From assembly GCA_013812065.1 (NCBI GenBank), contig JACCUC010000077.1, positions 1 through 30,878 on the forward strand: 30,878 nucleotides of DNA, written 5' to 3'. Position numbers and translations under genes: made by a program. Source of the stretch: Thermoleophilaceae bacterium. Lineage in GTDB: Bacteria > Actinomycetota > Thermoleophilia > Solirubrobacterales > Thermoleophilaceae. Below the pieces are notes generated by a model, which worked only from the letters and a program-made list of their open reading frames with translations, was not told the origin of the DNA and ran no database searches. Positions 22,001-28,853 of this stretch are shown piece after piece (position 1 is the stretch's first letter; every line of letters begins with the position of its first letter).

Positions 22001-23658
22001 GCTCGACGAGGGAGGCGCCACCGCGCTCGGCCTCGGCGGCCACTGGGCCTGCGCCTCTCACCCTGGGCACAGCCGGTCACATCGACCACGGCAAGACGGC
22101 ACTCATCGCCGCCCTCACCGGCCGCGACACCGACCGGCTTCCCGAAGAGCACGCTCGCGGCATCTCGATCGAGCTCGGCTACGCGCCGCTCGAGCTCCCG
22201 AGCGGCCGACCGCTGTCGGTGGTCGACGTGCCCGGTCACGAGCGCTTCGTGCGCACGATGGTCGCCGGCGCCTCCGGCATCGACCTGTACCTGCTCTGCG
22301 TGGCCGCCGACGACGGCGTCATGCCCCAGACCCGCGAGCACCTCGCGGTGCTGCGAGGACTCGGGGTCGAGGCCGGCGTCGTCGCGGTGACCAAGGCCGA
22401 TGTCGGCGACGCGGAGCTCGCCGCGGCGGAGGTCGCCGAGCTCGTTCCCGGCGTCGAGACGGTCGCCGTATCGGCGCGCCGGCGCACCGGCCTCGACGAG
22501 CTGCTCGTCGCGCTCGACCGCACGGCCGCCGCGCTGCCCGGCAGGGCTGCCGCCCACTCGGGCGAGCCACCGCGGCTTCACGTCGACCGCTCCTTCACCC
22601 TGCGCGGGATCGGCACCGTGGTGACCGGAACCCTGTGGGCCGGCGAGCTGGCCGCGGGCGACGCCGTGCGCATCCTGCCCGGGGAGCTCGCTGCCCGCGT
22701 ACGAGCGGTGCAGGTCCACGACCGGCCCGCCGACAGGGCCGGCCCCGGCCAGCGAGTGGCTCTCAACCTCGGCGGCGTGAGCTGGCGAGAGCTCGGGCGC
22801 GGCGACGTGGTGTGCGGCGCGCGAGACGATCGGCTGCGGGCGACCTACCTCGTCGACGCGCGGCTCTCGCTCGACCCGGGCCACCCCGCCGCGCTCGACT
22901 CGGGCGCGCGCGTGCAGGTGCACCACGGCACGCGCGAGACGCCGGGGCGCGTCTTCACGCTCGAGGGAGAGGAGATCGAACCGGGGGCCTCGGGGCTCGC
23001 GCAGCTCCGGCTCGAAGCTCCGCTCGTCCCGAGCCCGGGGGATCGGCTGATCGTGCGCCAGATCGCGCCGCCCGACACGCTCGGGGGAGGGGTCGTGCTC
23101 GATCCGAGTCCACGCAAGCATCGGGGCGCAGAGCGAGTCCTGCGGCGGCTGGCCGCGCTCGAGCGTGGCGAGCGCCCACACGACGCTCCTGGGACAGACG
23201 GCTCGGCGGACATGGCGGTGCCCAGCGGATCGAGCGGGGTCGGCGATCCACCGGATGCCACATCCGCGCGCTCACTCGAGCGTGCGGAGCTGGATGAAGG
23301 CGCCCTACGCCTCGCCCGCCTGCTCGAGGAGGACGGCGACCGTCCGCGTGCGGACGCCGAGCTGGCCGAGGCCGCCGAGCTCGCCCCCGGCACGGCTCGT
23401 CGCCGCCTCGGAGAGCTCGTCGGCGCCGGAAGGGCGGTCCGCGTCGCGCACAACCTTCACTGGGCGCCCGAGCCGCTTGCCGAGCTCGAGGCGCGCGTCG
23501 TCGCCATCTGCGAGCGGGACGGCGAGGCCACGATCGCCGGTGTCCGCGACGAGTTGGGGACTTCGAGGCGCTACGCCCAGGCGCTGCTCGAGCACCTCGA
23601 TGCCGAGAAGGTCACCCGCCGCCGGGGCGACGCGCACGTCCTGCGACGACGACGCTGA
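21997..23658 (+). CDS. selB: Selenocysteine-specific elongation factor
   Basis: SelB is the GTPase that carries selenocysteyl-tRNA(Sec) to ribosomes paused at UGA and also binds the mRNA SECIS hairpin. The 553-residue product has GTAGHIDHGKTALI (P-loop), RGISIELGYAPLE (switch I), VVDVPGHERFVRTMVAGASG (switch II) and VTKAD. EF-Tu-like domains II-III follow (SFTLRGIGTVVTGTLWAGEL onward), then a disordered linker (about 400-430). The C-terminal winged helices end with TSRRYAQALLEHLDAEKVTR and GDAHVLRRRR, the SECIS-reading end. It overlaps selA by four bases. Its presence implies UGA recoding in this organism. No selC or selD was found in the window. Confidence 0.95.
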   Translation: MSSTREAPPRSASAATGPAPLTLGTAGHIDHGKTALIAALTGRDTDRLPEEHARGISIELGYAPLELPSGRPLSVVDVPGHERFVRTMVAGASGIDLYLLCVAADDGVMPQTREHLAVLRGLGVEAGVVAVTKADVGDAELAAAEVAELVPGVETVAVSARRRTGLDELLVALDRTAAALPGRAAAHSGEPPRLHVDRSFTLRGIGTVVTGTLWAGELAAGDAVRILPGELAARVRAVQVHDRPADRAGPGQRVALNLGGVSWRELGRGDVVCGARDDRLRATYLVDARLSLDPGHPAALDSGARVQVHHGTRETPGRVFTLEGEEIEPGASGLAQLRLEAPLVPSPGDRLIVRQIAPPDTLGGGVVLDPSPRKHRGAERVLRRLAALERGERPHDAPGTDGSADMAVPSGSSGVGDPPDATSARSLERAELDEGALRLARLLEEDGDRPRADAELAEAAELAPGTARRRLGELVGAGRAVRVAHNLHWAPEPLAELEARVVAICERDGEATIAGVRDELGTSRRYAQALLEHLDAEKVTRRRGDAHVLRRRR

Positions 23659-23683
23659 ACGCAGGTTTCGCCGGCGACCGACC

Positions 23684-24400
23684 TCAACGCCCCGTCACCT
23701 TGATTCGGCGGTCCTCTCCTGAGAGCTGCTTGGGATCGCCGCACATCTCGATGAGCCGCGAGTAGGTCCTCTCCCCGACGTGCTGGGCGAGATCCGGGGG
23801 CTGCTCTACGTCGGCGGTGAAGATCACCGAGCGCTCGTCCTGATAACGGTCGTTGATGATCGTGTAGAGCTGCTCGAGCACCCAGTCGTTGGTCCGCGCC
23901 ACCGCCATGTCCTCGAGATGAAGGAGGTCGACGCTGGCCAGGCGGCTCGTCAGGTCGAGGTAATCGTGGCGCGAGTCGTCGTCGTAGGTCTTGCGGATCT
24001 CCGCGAGGAGCTGCGGCACCGTGTAGATCGCGACTGCGCGCTGCGCCCGAAGGGCGTGCAGGGAGACGAGCATGGCGAGCGTCGTCTTGCCCGTTCCGCG
24101 CGGACCTTGGAACCAGAGGCCCTCGCCACGGTCGAGGCGCTCGTCGATCGAACGGCAGAACCGCTTGACCTCCCGGACCACCGTCGGGTCCATCTCCCGG
24201 ACCGGATTCCGGTCGAACCCCACGTCGACGAAGCGGCGCGGGATGTGGTGGGAAAGGCTGCGGGTACGCGCCAGAGCGATCCGGCGCGGCCGGCATTCGC
24301 ACGGGCGAGCCACGCCGGTGGCCTCGTCGAGTAGGAAGCCGCTGCCCTCGCAGGCGGGGCAGGAGAGTTGGCGGGGGGAGGTGGGAGTGGACGTGGACAA
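23684..24400 (-). CDS. DnaC/IstB-like AAA+ ATPase with N-terminal zinc ribbon
   Basis: The 238-residue protein starts with a small Cys cluster (LSCPACEGSG then PCECRP), suggesting a zinc ribbon, followed by a AAA+ core. Walker A is FQGPRGTGKTTLAML, Walker B is DLLHLEDMA, sensor 1 is around VIFTADVEQPP, and TYSRLIEMCG is the arginine-finger region. DnaC-like proteins load the replicative helicase or assist transposition (IstB). Here there is no transposase next to it, so a helicase-loader or DnaA-like role is more likely. The TTG at 24400 is the only start that keeps the Cys cluster. It converges with selB over a 25-base gap. Confidence 0.8.
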   Translation of the reverse strand: MSTSTPTSPRQLSCPACEGSGFLLDEATGVARPCECRPRRIALARTRSLSHHIPRRFVDVGFDRNPVREMDPTVVREVKRFCRSIDERLDRGEGLWFQGPRGTGKTTLAMLVSLHALRAQRAVAIYTVPQLLAEIRKTYDDDSRHDYLDLTSRLASVDLLHLEDMAVARTNDWVLEQLYTIINDRYQDERSVIFTADVEQPPDLAQHVGERTYSRLIEMCGDPKQLSGEDRRIKVTGR

Positions 24401-24594
24401 GGGTCGGGGCAGTCAAGCACGCAAGACGGCGTCGAGGGTCTGCTCCAAGCGTTCGCGGAGGGAAGCGGGGGTAAACGGCGGCTGCTGTAAAGGGTGGCCA
24501 CTCGATACGTTTTCCGCTCGGCTCCGCCGACCGTTCTCGTCTGTATGAACAGGCCCGAGGCTCTCGAAGCGCGTACTCATCCATTTTATCCGCT

Positions 24595-26130
24595 TCAGTT
24601 CTCCTCGGGGCACCAGGGCGCTGGCCGGCTCGGATCCGCGTTCACGGAGTACCAGTCGTCGCGGTGGCGGCAGTCCTCTTCCTCCCCGCACCAAGGTGCC
24701 GACCGGCTTGGATCCGCGTTCGCGGAATACCAGTCGTCGCGGTGACGGCACCCCCGGGTAGGGCGCTCCTCATCCTCTGAGCGCTCGTCACTCTCCGGGG
24801 TCTTGTCAGAACTGGGTTGACCGAAAGCCGTGCTGTCGTCGGGGGAACGATCATCATCCGACCCGCGGGAGGTCGGCGGGGTCGGACCTCTTCCAACGTG
24901 CCGGTACCGAGGGGGTTCGGGGCGCGCCGGAGCGCTCCCAGTCGCTGATCTGAGACTCGCGGTGTTCGCCGGCGGCTCTGAGTCCCCCTGTTTCCGACGC
25001 GGCCGCGCCGCGGGACGCCCACCGTCGTGCGGACGCAGGCGCTCCGCAACGAGACGAGGATCGGGCGAGTCGGGGCGACGGGAAGCACGCCGCTCCATGC
25101 GCTCCTGTTCGCTTCCGGAGGCCTGCGCCGACTCGGGCCGGGTCGGGTCGACCATCTGCTCGACCCCGGCCACAGTTCCCACTCCCGCACCTCCCAGGGC
25201 CAGCACAGCGAGCCCTTTGGCTACGCCGATGGAGACGACCCGCCCCGAGCCGCCCGACAGCGCAACCTGCCCGGGTCCCGGTTCCGCGTCGAAACCGGAA
25301 AGGCGGAGGATGGAGGCGGTCTTGACCTTGACCGTGGTGACGACGCCGTCCAACCGCTCCCAGAGCGTGCGTGCGCCGCCGAGCAGCGCGGTCGGCGCCA
25401 GCGCGCCGACGACTTCCGGAGCCAGGTACTGCTCGCGCAGCGTCGCGCGACAGGCCGAGCAGCGGCGCAAGTGCCGGCGCAGGACGGCGAGATCCTCGTC
25501 ACCGGCCTCGCCGTCGGCGAGTGCTGAGAGCTTCGGCTCGAGTCGCTGACACTCGGCGCCCGACTCGATACCGGCCACCCGCTTGAGGAAACTTTGACGG
25601 CCCTCCGCCAGACAGCGGTTGACCTTGGTGTAGGTCCACCCCGTCTCGTCGCAGATCTGCTCGTAGCTGTACCCCTCCGCGAGCAGCGCCATCGCGCGCA
25701 TCTCCTGCGGCTTCAGGTGCCGCATGGCCTCGGCTCCCAAGCGCAGTCGCTCGAAGCGCTCGCTCTGCTCGATCGGTGAGGGAACCGGCGCGGCGATCGC
25801 CGCATCTGCCTCGCTCGGACCGTCGACGCACAGGGGCGAGCGGTCCTCCTGACGCCGGATGGCGAAGGCCTCGTGCTTGACGACGGTCTTGAGCCAGGGC
25901 AGAAGCTCTGCGTCCGGGATGTCGGGCGCCTTGGTGAGCATGATCTCGACCGCGCGCTGGAATGCATCCTCGGCGTCTTCTGGCGTGACCGTGTAGCGCC
26001 TTGCCGTGCGCATGACCTGGGCCCCGTGGCGCTCGACCAGCCTCAGGGTGGCCGCCCGCGCCGGGTCTTCGTGACCGTCGTCGCCGTGGCGCTCATAACC
26101 GTTGAACCCCGTTCCCCGCTTGAGACTCAT
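24595..26130 (-). CDS. ECF sigma factor fused to zinc finger, membrane segment and Cys-repeat tail
   Basis: The 511-residue protein is a one-piece signalling sigma factor. Residues about 25-100 form sigma region 2 (PEDAEDAFQRAVEIML, ELLPWLKTVVKHEAFAIRR). About 130-190 is region 4 (MRHLKPQEMRAMALLAEGYS, ICDETGWTYTKVNRCL). Then a zinc-binding anti-sigma-type motif HLRRCSAC, one likely membrane helix (VVSIGVAKGLAVLALGGAG and on), a long Pro/Ser/Arg-rich disordered stretch, and two tandem 26-residue repeats beginning CRHRDDWYS. In most ECF systems the zinc finger and membrane parts belong to a separate anti-sigma factor. A GGAGGAAGG ribosome binding site precedes ATG 26130. I infer a membrane-tethered, self-inhibited sigma factor whose tail is outside. 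Confidence 0.82.
   Translation of the reverse strand: MSLKRGTGFNGYERHGDDGHEDPARAATLRLVERHGAQVMRTARRYTVTPEDAEDAFQRAVEIMLTKAPDIPDAELLPWLKTVVKHEAFAIRRQEDRSPLCVDGPSEADAAIAAPVPSPIEQSERFERLRLGAEAMRHLKPQEMRAMALLAEGYSYEQICDETGWTYTKVNRCLAEGRQSFLKRVAGIESGAECQRLEPKLSALADGEAGDEDLAVLRRHLRRCSACRATLREQYLAPEVVGALAPTALLGGARTLWERLDGVVTTVKVKTASILRLSGFDAEPGPGQVALSGGSGRVVSIGVAKGLAVLALGGAGVGTVAGVEQMVDPTRPESAQASGSEQERMERRASRRPDSPDPRLVAERLRPHDGGRPAARPRRKQGDSEPPANTASLRSATGSAPARPEPPRYRHVGRGPTPPTSRGSDDDRSPDDSTAFGQPSSDKTPESDERSEDEERPTRGCRHRDDWYSANADPSRSAPWCGEEEDCRHRDDWYSVNADPSRPAPWCPEEN
24610..24750. repeat. Tandem direct repeat, period 78 bp, in the ECF fusion gene
   Basis: Copies at 24610-24672 and 24688-24750 align over 63 bases with a constant offset of 78 bases (26 codons) and few differences. 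Each encodes CRHRDDWYS-x-NADPSR-x-APWC, so both the DNA and the two cysteines are conserved. This points to a fairly recent in-frame duplication. Confidence 0.85.
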
Positions 26131-26420
26131 CGCTTGCCTTCCTCCGGTCGGCCGCTCGCGCGCGGCTGAGACTAACTATGTATCGGTGCGCTGCGGTTTG
26201 CGACCGCACACGTCGGTGGCTGCGGTACTTCGTCCCGAGCCGGCGTCGTTCTTCGCCGGAGTAACCGGAGCAGCCGAGACTCTTCGCCCCCGGTGAAGTC
26301 CGGAACGCCGCTCGTTGCGTCCTTTTCGCACTGGATCGCCATGCCTCCGGCGCAACGGCGGGGCCTGTCCGGCGCGGTCAGGGACTCCGCCCGAGCGGCG
26401 TGGGCGACCGTCGCGCCGGG
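26131..26420. other. Divergent intergenic region without a recognisable gene
   Basis: About 290 bases lie between the ECF fusion gene (minus) and the hydrolase promoter (plus). The left end holds the ECF gene's ribosome binding site and an A+T-richer block around 26169-26182 where its promoter probably lies. The open frame from 26315 in phase with the hydrolase has an Arg/Pro-rich, shadow-like sequence and no homology, so I do not extend the gene into it. Confidence 0.5.
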
Positions 26421-26426
26421 TACGAT
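26421..26426 (+). promoter_or_regulatory. -10-like element before the hydrolase leader ORF
   Basis: TACGAT ends nine bases before the ATG of the leader ORF at 26436, so the transcript would begin near that codon. The same hexamer precedes selA. No clear -35 box is seen. Confidence 0.4.
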
Positions 26427-26435
26427 CTGGCCCCG

Positions 26436-26474
26436 ATGATGTCCGCCCCGAGCCCCCGGCGCGTCCCCCAATGA
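26436..26474 (+). CDS. Possible 12-codon leader ORF (MMSAPSPRRVPQ)
   Basis: ATG 26436 (or the next ATG, 26439) opens a 12-residue frame ending in TGA 26472-26474, which overlaps the hydrolase start as ATGA. With the -10-like TACGAT just upstream, the mRNA would begin at this leader, and the hydrolase would be reached by translational coupling. The peptide is Pro/Arg/Ser-rich. Confidence 0.4.
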   Translation: MMSAPSPRRVPQ

Positions 26475-27448
26475 TCTCGCCGGTCGAGGCGCTGCGGGCG
26501 ACCTCGATCCTCGCTCAGCACGCCCGTGCTGCGGTCCGCTTCCTGCTGTCTGGGGATACCGCCCTCGAACGGCCCCGCCCCCCGCTGCCTCCCGGCTACA
26601 TCGCCGAGGTCCCGGGCGCCGGCGACCTCTTCTACCGCGACACCGGCGAGCCCGGAGCCGGCTCGCGGGGCACGGTGCTCCTCCTCCACGGGTGGATGGT
26701 TCCCTCGGACCCGCACTGGTTCCGGACCTACTCGCTCCTGCACGAGGAGGGCTACCGGGTAATCGCACTCGACGCGCGCGGGCACGGGCGCGGGCTGCGC
26801 GCCCAGCGCTTCGAGCTCGCCGACTGTGCGGCCGACGCGGCCGCCCTCGTTCGCTACCTGGATTGTGAGCCCGTGATCTGTGTCGGCTACTCAATGGGCG
26901 GGCTGATCGCCCAGCTCATGGCCAAGCGCCATCCCGATGAGGTCGCGGGCGCGGTGCTCGTGGCGACGGCATCGGAGCTGCGCGAGAGCCTGCTCCTCCA
27001 GCTCGTGTGGTCCGGCATGGGCGCCTTTCAGTGGTGGCTCAAGCTGGCGCCGCGCTGGACGTGGACCCTCGCCGTCAACGCGATCGTCCGGGGGGATGAG
27101 GCGACCACGGCGTGGGCGGTAGGCGAGCTGCGCCGGGGAGCGGCCGAGGACATCGCCGAGGCAGGACGCGACATGGGCCGCTTCGACAGCCGGCCCTGGC
27201 TCGAGGACGTGCGCCAGCCCATGGTGGTCCTCGTCACGACGATCGACCTGCTCGTCCCGCCCAGCCACCAGCGCGAGCTTGCGCGACGGCTCGAGGCGCC
27301 GGTGGTCGAGGTGCACTCGGACCATCTCGCTCCCGCGACCACGCCGGGCCGCTTCGGTCGCGGCCTGTGCCAGGCGCTCGACCTGCTCGAGCATATGCGC
27401 GAGCGGGAGGAAGCAGAGCTCCGAAACGTCGGCGGGACAGGGATGTGA
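26471..27448 (+). CDS. Alpha/beta hydrolase
   Basis: The 325-residue product has the alpha/beta-hydrolase landmarks: LLLHGWMVPSD (oxyanion-hole HG, residues 73-74), ALDARGHGRG, the nucleophile elbow GYSMGG (Ser141), a lid region rich in Trp (WWLKLAPRWTWTL), the likely acid in TTIDLLVPPSHQ and the His in VEVHSDHLAP. It would hydrolyse an ester or a similar bond, or act on a lipid-like substrate; the substrate is unknown. The frame is open from 26315, but homology begins near ISPVEALRATSIL, so ATG 26471 is used. That ATG overlaps the leader ORF's stop. It converges with the DUF2064 gene over a 70-base gap. Confidence 0.85.
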   Translation: MISPVEALRATSILAQHARAAVRFLLSGDTALERPRPPLPPGYIAEVPGAGDLFYRDTGEPGAGSRGTVLLLHGWMVPSDPHWFRTYSLLHEEGYRVIALDARGHGRGLRAQRFELADCAADAAALVRYLDCEPVICVGYSMGGLIAQLMAKRHPDEVAGAVLVATASELRESLLLQLVWSGMGAFQWWLKLAPRWTWTLAVNAIVRGDEATTAWAVGELRRGAAEDIAEAGRDMGRFDSRPWLEDVRQPMVVLVTTIDLLVPPSHQRELARRLEAPVVEVHSDHLAPATTPGRFGRGLCQALDLLEHMREREEAELRNVGGTGM

Positions 27449-27518
27449 GGGCGTGTGTGCTGACCGCGCCCACGAGCTGAGGCGAGCGTCGGGGCGCGGG
27501 GGCGCGGTACCGCCGCGA

Positions 27519-28205
27519 TCAGTCCCCGCTGAGAACCACTTCGCTCGAACGAGCACCCGGGGGTAGTCCCATGGCCTCGAGCGTGCGCGCGAAGCGCGAG
27601 CCGGGCCGGTGGGCGGCCACGGCGTAGGCGTCGGCGATCGTGTCGACGTCGCGGAGCGCCTCGAGCTCCGCGACCTCCAGGCCTAGCTCGTCGAGGCGGC
27701 GGCGCTGGACCGCGCCGGTGTCCGCGGTGCTCATGGGCACGCCCTGAAAGACGCGCTCGTCGGGGCGGCGCAGGCCGATCGCCCAGTAGCCTCCGTCCGG
27801 CGCTCGCCCGAGGGCGGCGTCGACCCCGGGACGCTCGAGCTCGGCTACCCCGCGCTCCACGTGACGGGGCTCGAGCTGCGGGGTGTCCATGCCGACGAGG
27901 AACGCCGGTGTGCCCGCGGCGGCAAAGGCGCCGGCCAGCCGGTCGTCGAGTCCTCCCGAGCGTTGAGCGTGGACCTCGAAGCCCTCGGGCACCCAGTCGC
28001 CCGGCGAGCCCTCGAGCACGAGCAGGCGCCGCCGCCCGCCGGGGACCGCCGCCACCGCCGAGAGCGTGTCGATCAGAGCAGCCTCCGCGAGGTCCGCCGC
28101 CTGCTGCGGCGTGCACGGCGGGCAGAGACGCGTCTTCGACCGGCCGGGGACGGGCGCCTTGGCGATGACGATGAGCGCCGTGGCCGCCGGCCCGCCGGCG
28201 CTCAC
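27519..28205 (-). CDS. DUF2064 (TIGR04282-like) glycosyltransferase-fold protein
   Basis: The 228-residue product has an N-terminal nucleotide-sugar-like binding region, ALIVIAKAPVPGRSKTRLCP, then FLVGMDTPQLEPRHVERGV (metal-binding Asp) and ALGRAPDGGYWAIGLRRPDE, the signature of TIGR04282/DUF2064 proteins. These resemble nucleotidyl or glycosyl transferases and are often found next to family 2 glycosyltransferases, as here. The GTG at 28205 overlaps the stop of the upstream glycosyltransferase by four bases. It is the last gene of a four-gene minus-strand operon. Confidence 0.85.
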   Translation of the reverse strand: MSAGGPAATALIVIAKAPVPGRSKTRLCPPCTPQQAADLAEAALIDTLSAVAAVPGGRRRLLVLEGSPGDWVPEGFEVHAQRSGGLDDRLAGAFAAAGTPAFLVGMDTPQLEPRHVERGVAELERPGVDAALGRAPDGGYWAIGLRRPDERVFQGVPMSTADTGAVQRRRLDELGLEVAELEALRDVDTIADAYAVAAHRPGSRFARTLEAMGLPPGARSSEVVLSGD

Positions 28206-28843
28206 CGCAGCGCCGTCGCCATGTCGCGCACCGCACGTGCGGTACCGCGCACCGAGCCCGTCACCTTCGAGCGGCCCGAGCGCGCGCGGTAGGCGACAGG
28301 AACCTCCTCGACCCGCCACCCCTCGCTCGCGGCCCGCAGAACCATCTCGAGCGGCCAGCCGAAGCGGCGGTCGCGCAGCTCGAGGGCCAGCAGATCGGCG
28401 CGCCGGGCGCAGCGCATCGGCCCGAGGTCGCGCAGCCGCACGCCGCTGCGCCGGCGCAGCTCGAGGGTCAACGCGCGGTTCGCCACCCTGGCGTGCAGCG
28501 GCCAGGCGCCGCGCTCGGCTCGCCGGGCGCCGAGAACGAGGTCGGCGCGTCGGGCGAGGACCGGATCCGCCACCCGGGGCAGCTCGTCTGGATCGAGCGA
28601 CCCGTCGCAGTCCATGAAGCACACGATGTCCGCGGTCGCGGTGCTCAGGCCCGCGAAGCACGCCGCGCCGAAGCCCCGCCGGGGCTCTCGCACGACCTCG
28701 GCTCCGAGCCGCACGGCGAGCTCGGCCGAGCCGTCGCTCGAGCCGTTGTCGGCCACGATCGGCCGGTAGCCCGCGGGCATGCGATCGAGCACCCAGGGGA
28801 GCGCCTCGGCCTCGTCGAGGACGGGGAGGACCACGTCGATCAC
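28202..28843 (-). CDS. Family 2 glycosyltransferase (polyprenyl-phosphate sugar transferase-like)
   Basis: The 213-residue GT-A-fold enzyme starts VIDVVLPVLDEAEALPWVL, then IVADNGSSDGSAELA, VVREPRRGFGAACFAGL and the DxD-type metal motif FMDCDGSLDPDEL. VLGARRAERGAW and GWRVEEVPVAYRARSGRSKV are typical of dolichyl/polyprenyl-phosphate mannose or glucose synthase-like enzymes. It has no membrane helices, so it works at the inner face of the membrane. GTG 28843 is the start, because upstream sequence belongs to the end of the phosphoesterase gene, which stops 10 bases before. The paired DUF2064 gene is downstream. Confidence 0.87.
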   Translation of the reverse strand: MIDVVLPVLDEAEALPWVLDRMPAGYRPIVADNGSSDGSAELAVRLGAEVVREPRRGFGAACFAGLSTATADIVCFMDCDGSLDPDELPRVADPVLARRADLVLGARRAERGAWPLHARVANRALTLELRRRSGVRLRDLGPMRCARRADLLALELRDRRFGWPLEMVLRAASEGWRVEEVPVAYRARSGRSKVTGSVRGTARAVRDMATALR

Positions 28844-28853
28844 GGCGTGCAAG

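Noticed and set aside
21238..23181. A 647-codon minus-strand open frame across selA and selB
   Set aside because: Antisense shadow in GC-rich DNA. The opposite strand encodes unmistakable SelA and SelB.
24413..24751. Repeat-containing minus-strand frame over the ECF repeat
   Set aside because: It is another phase of the same tandem repeat. The sigma-factor frame has the real domain sequence.
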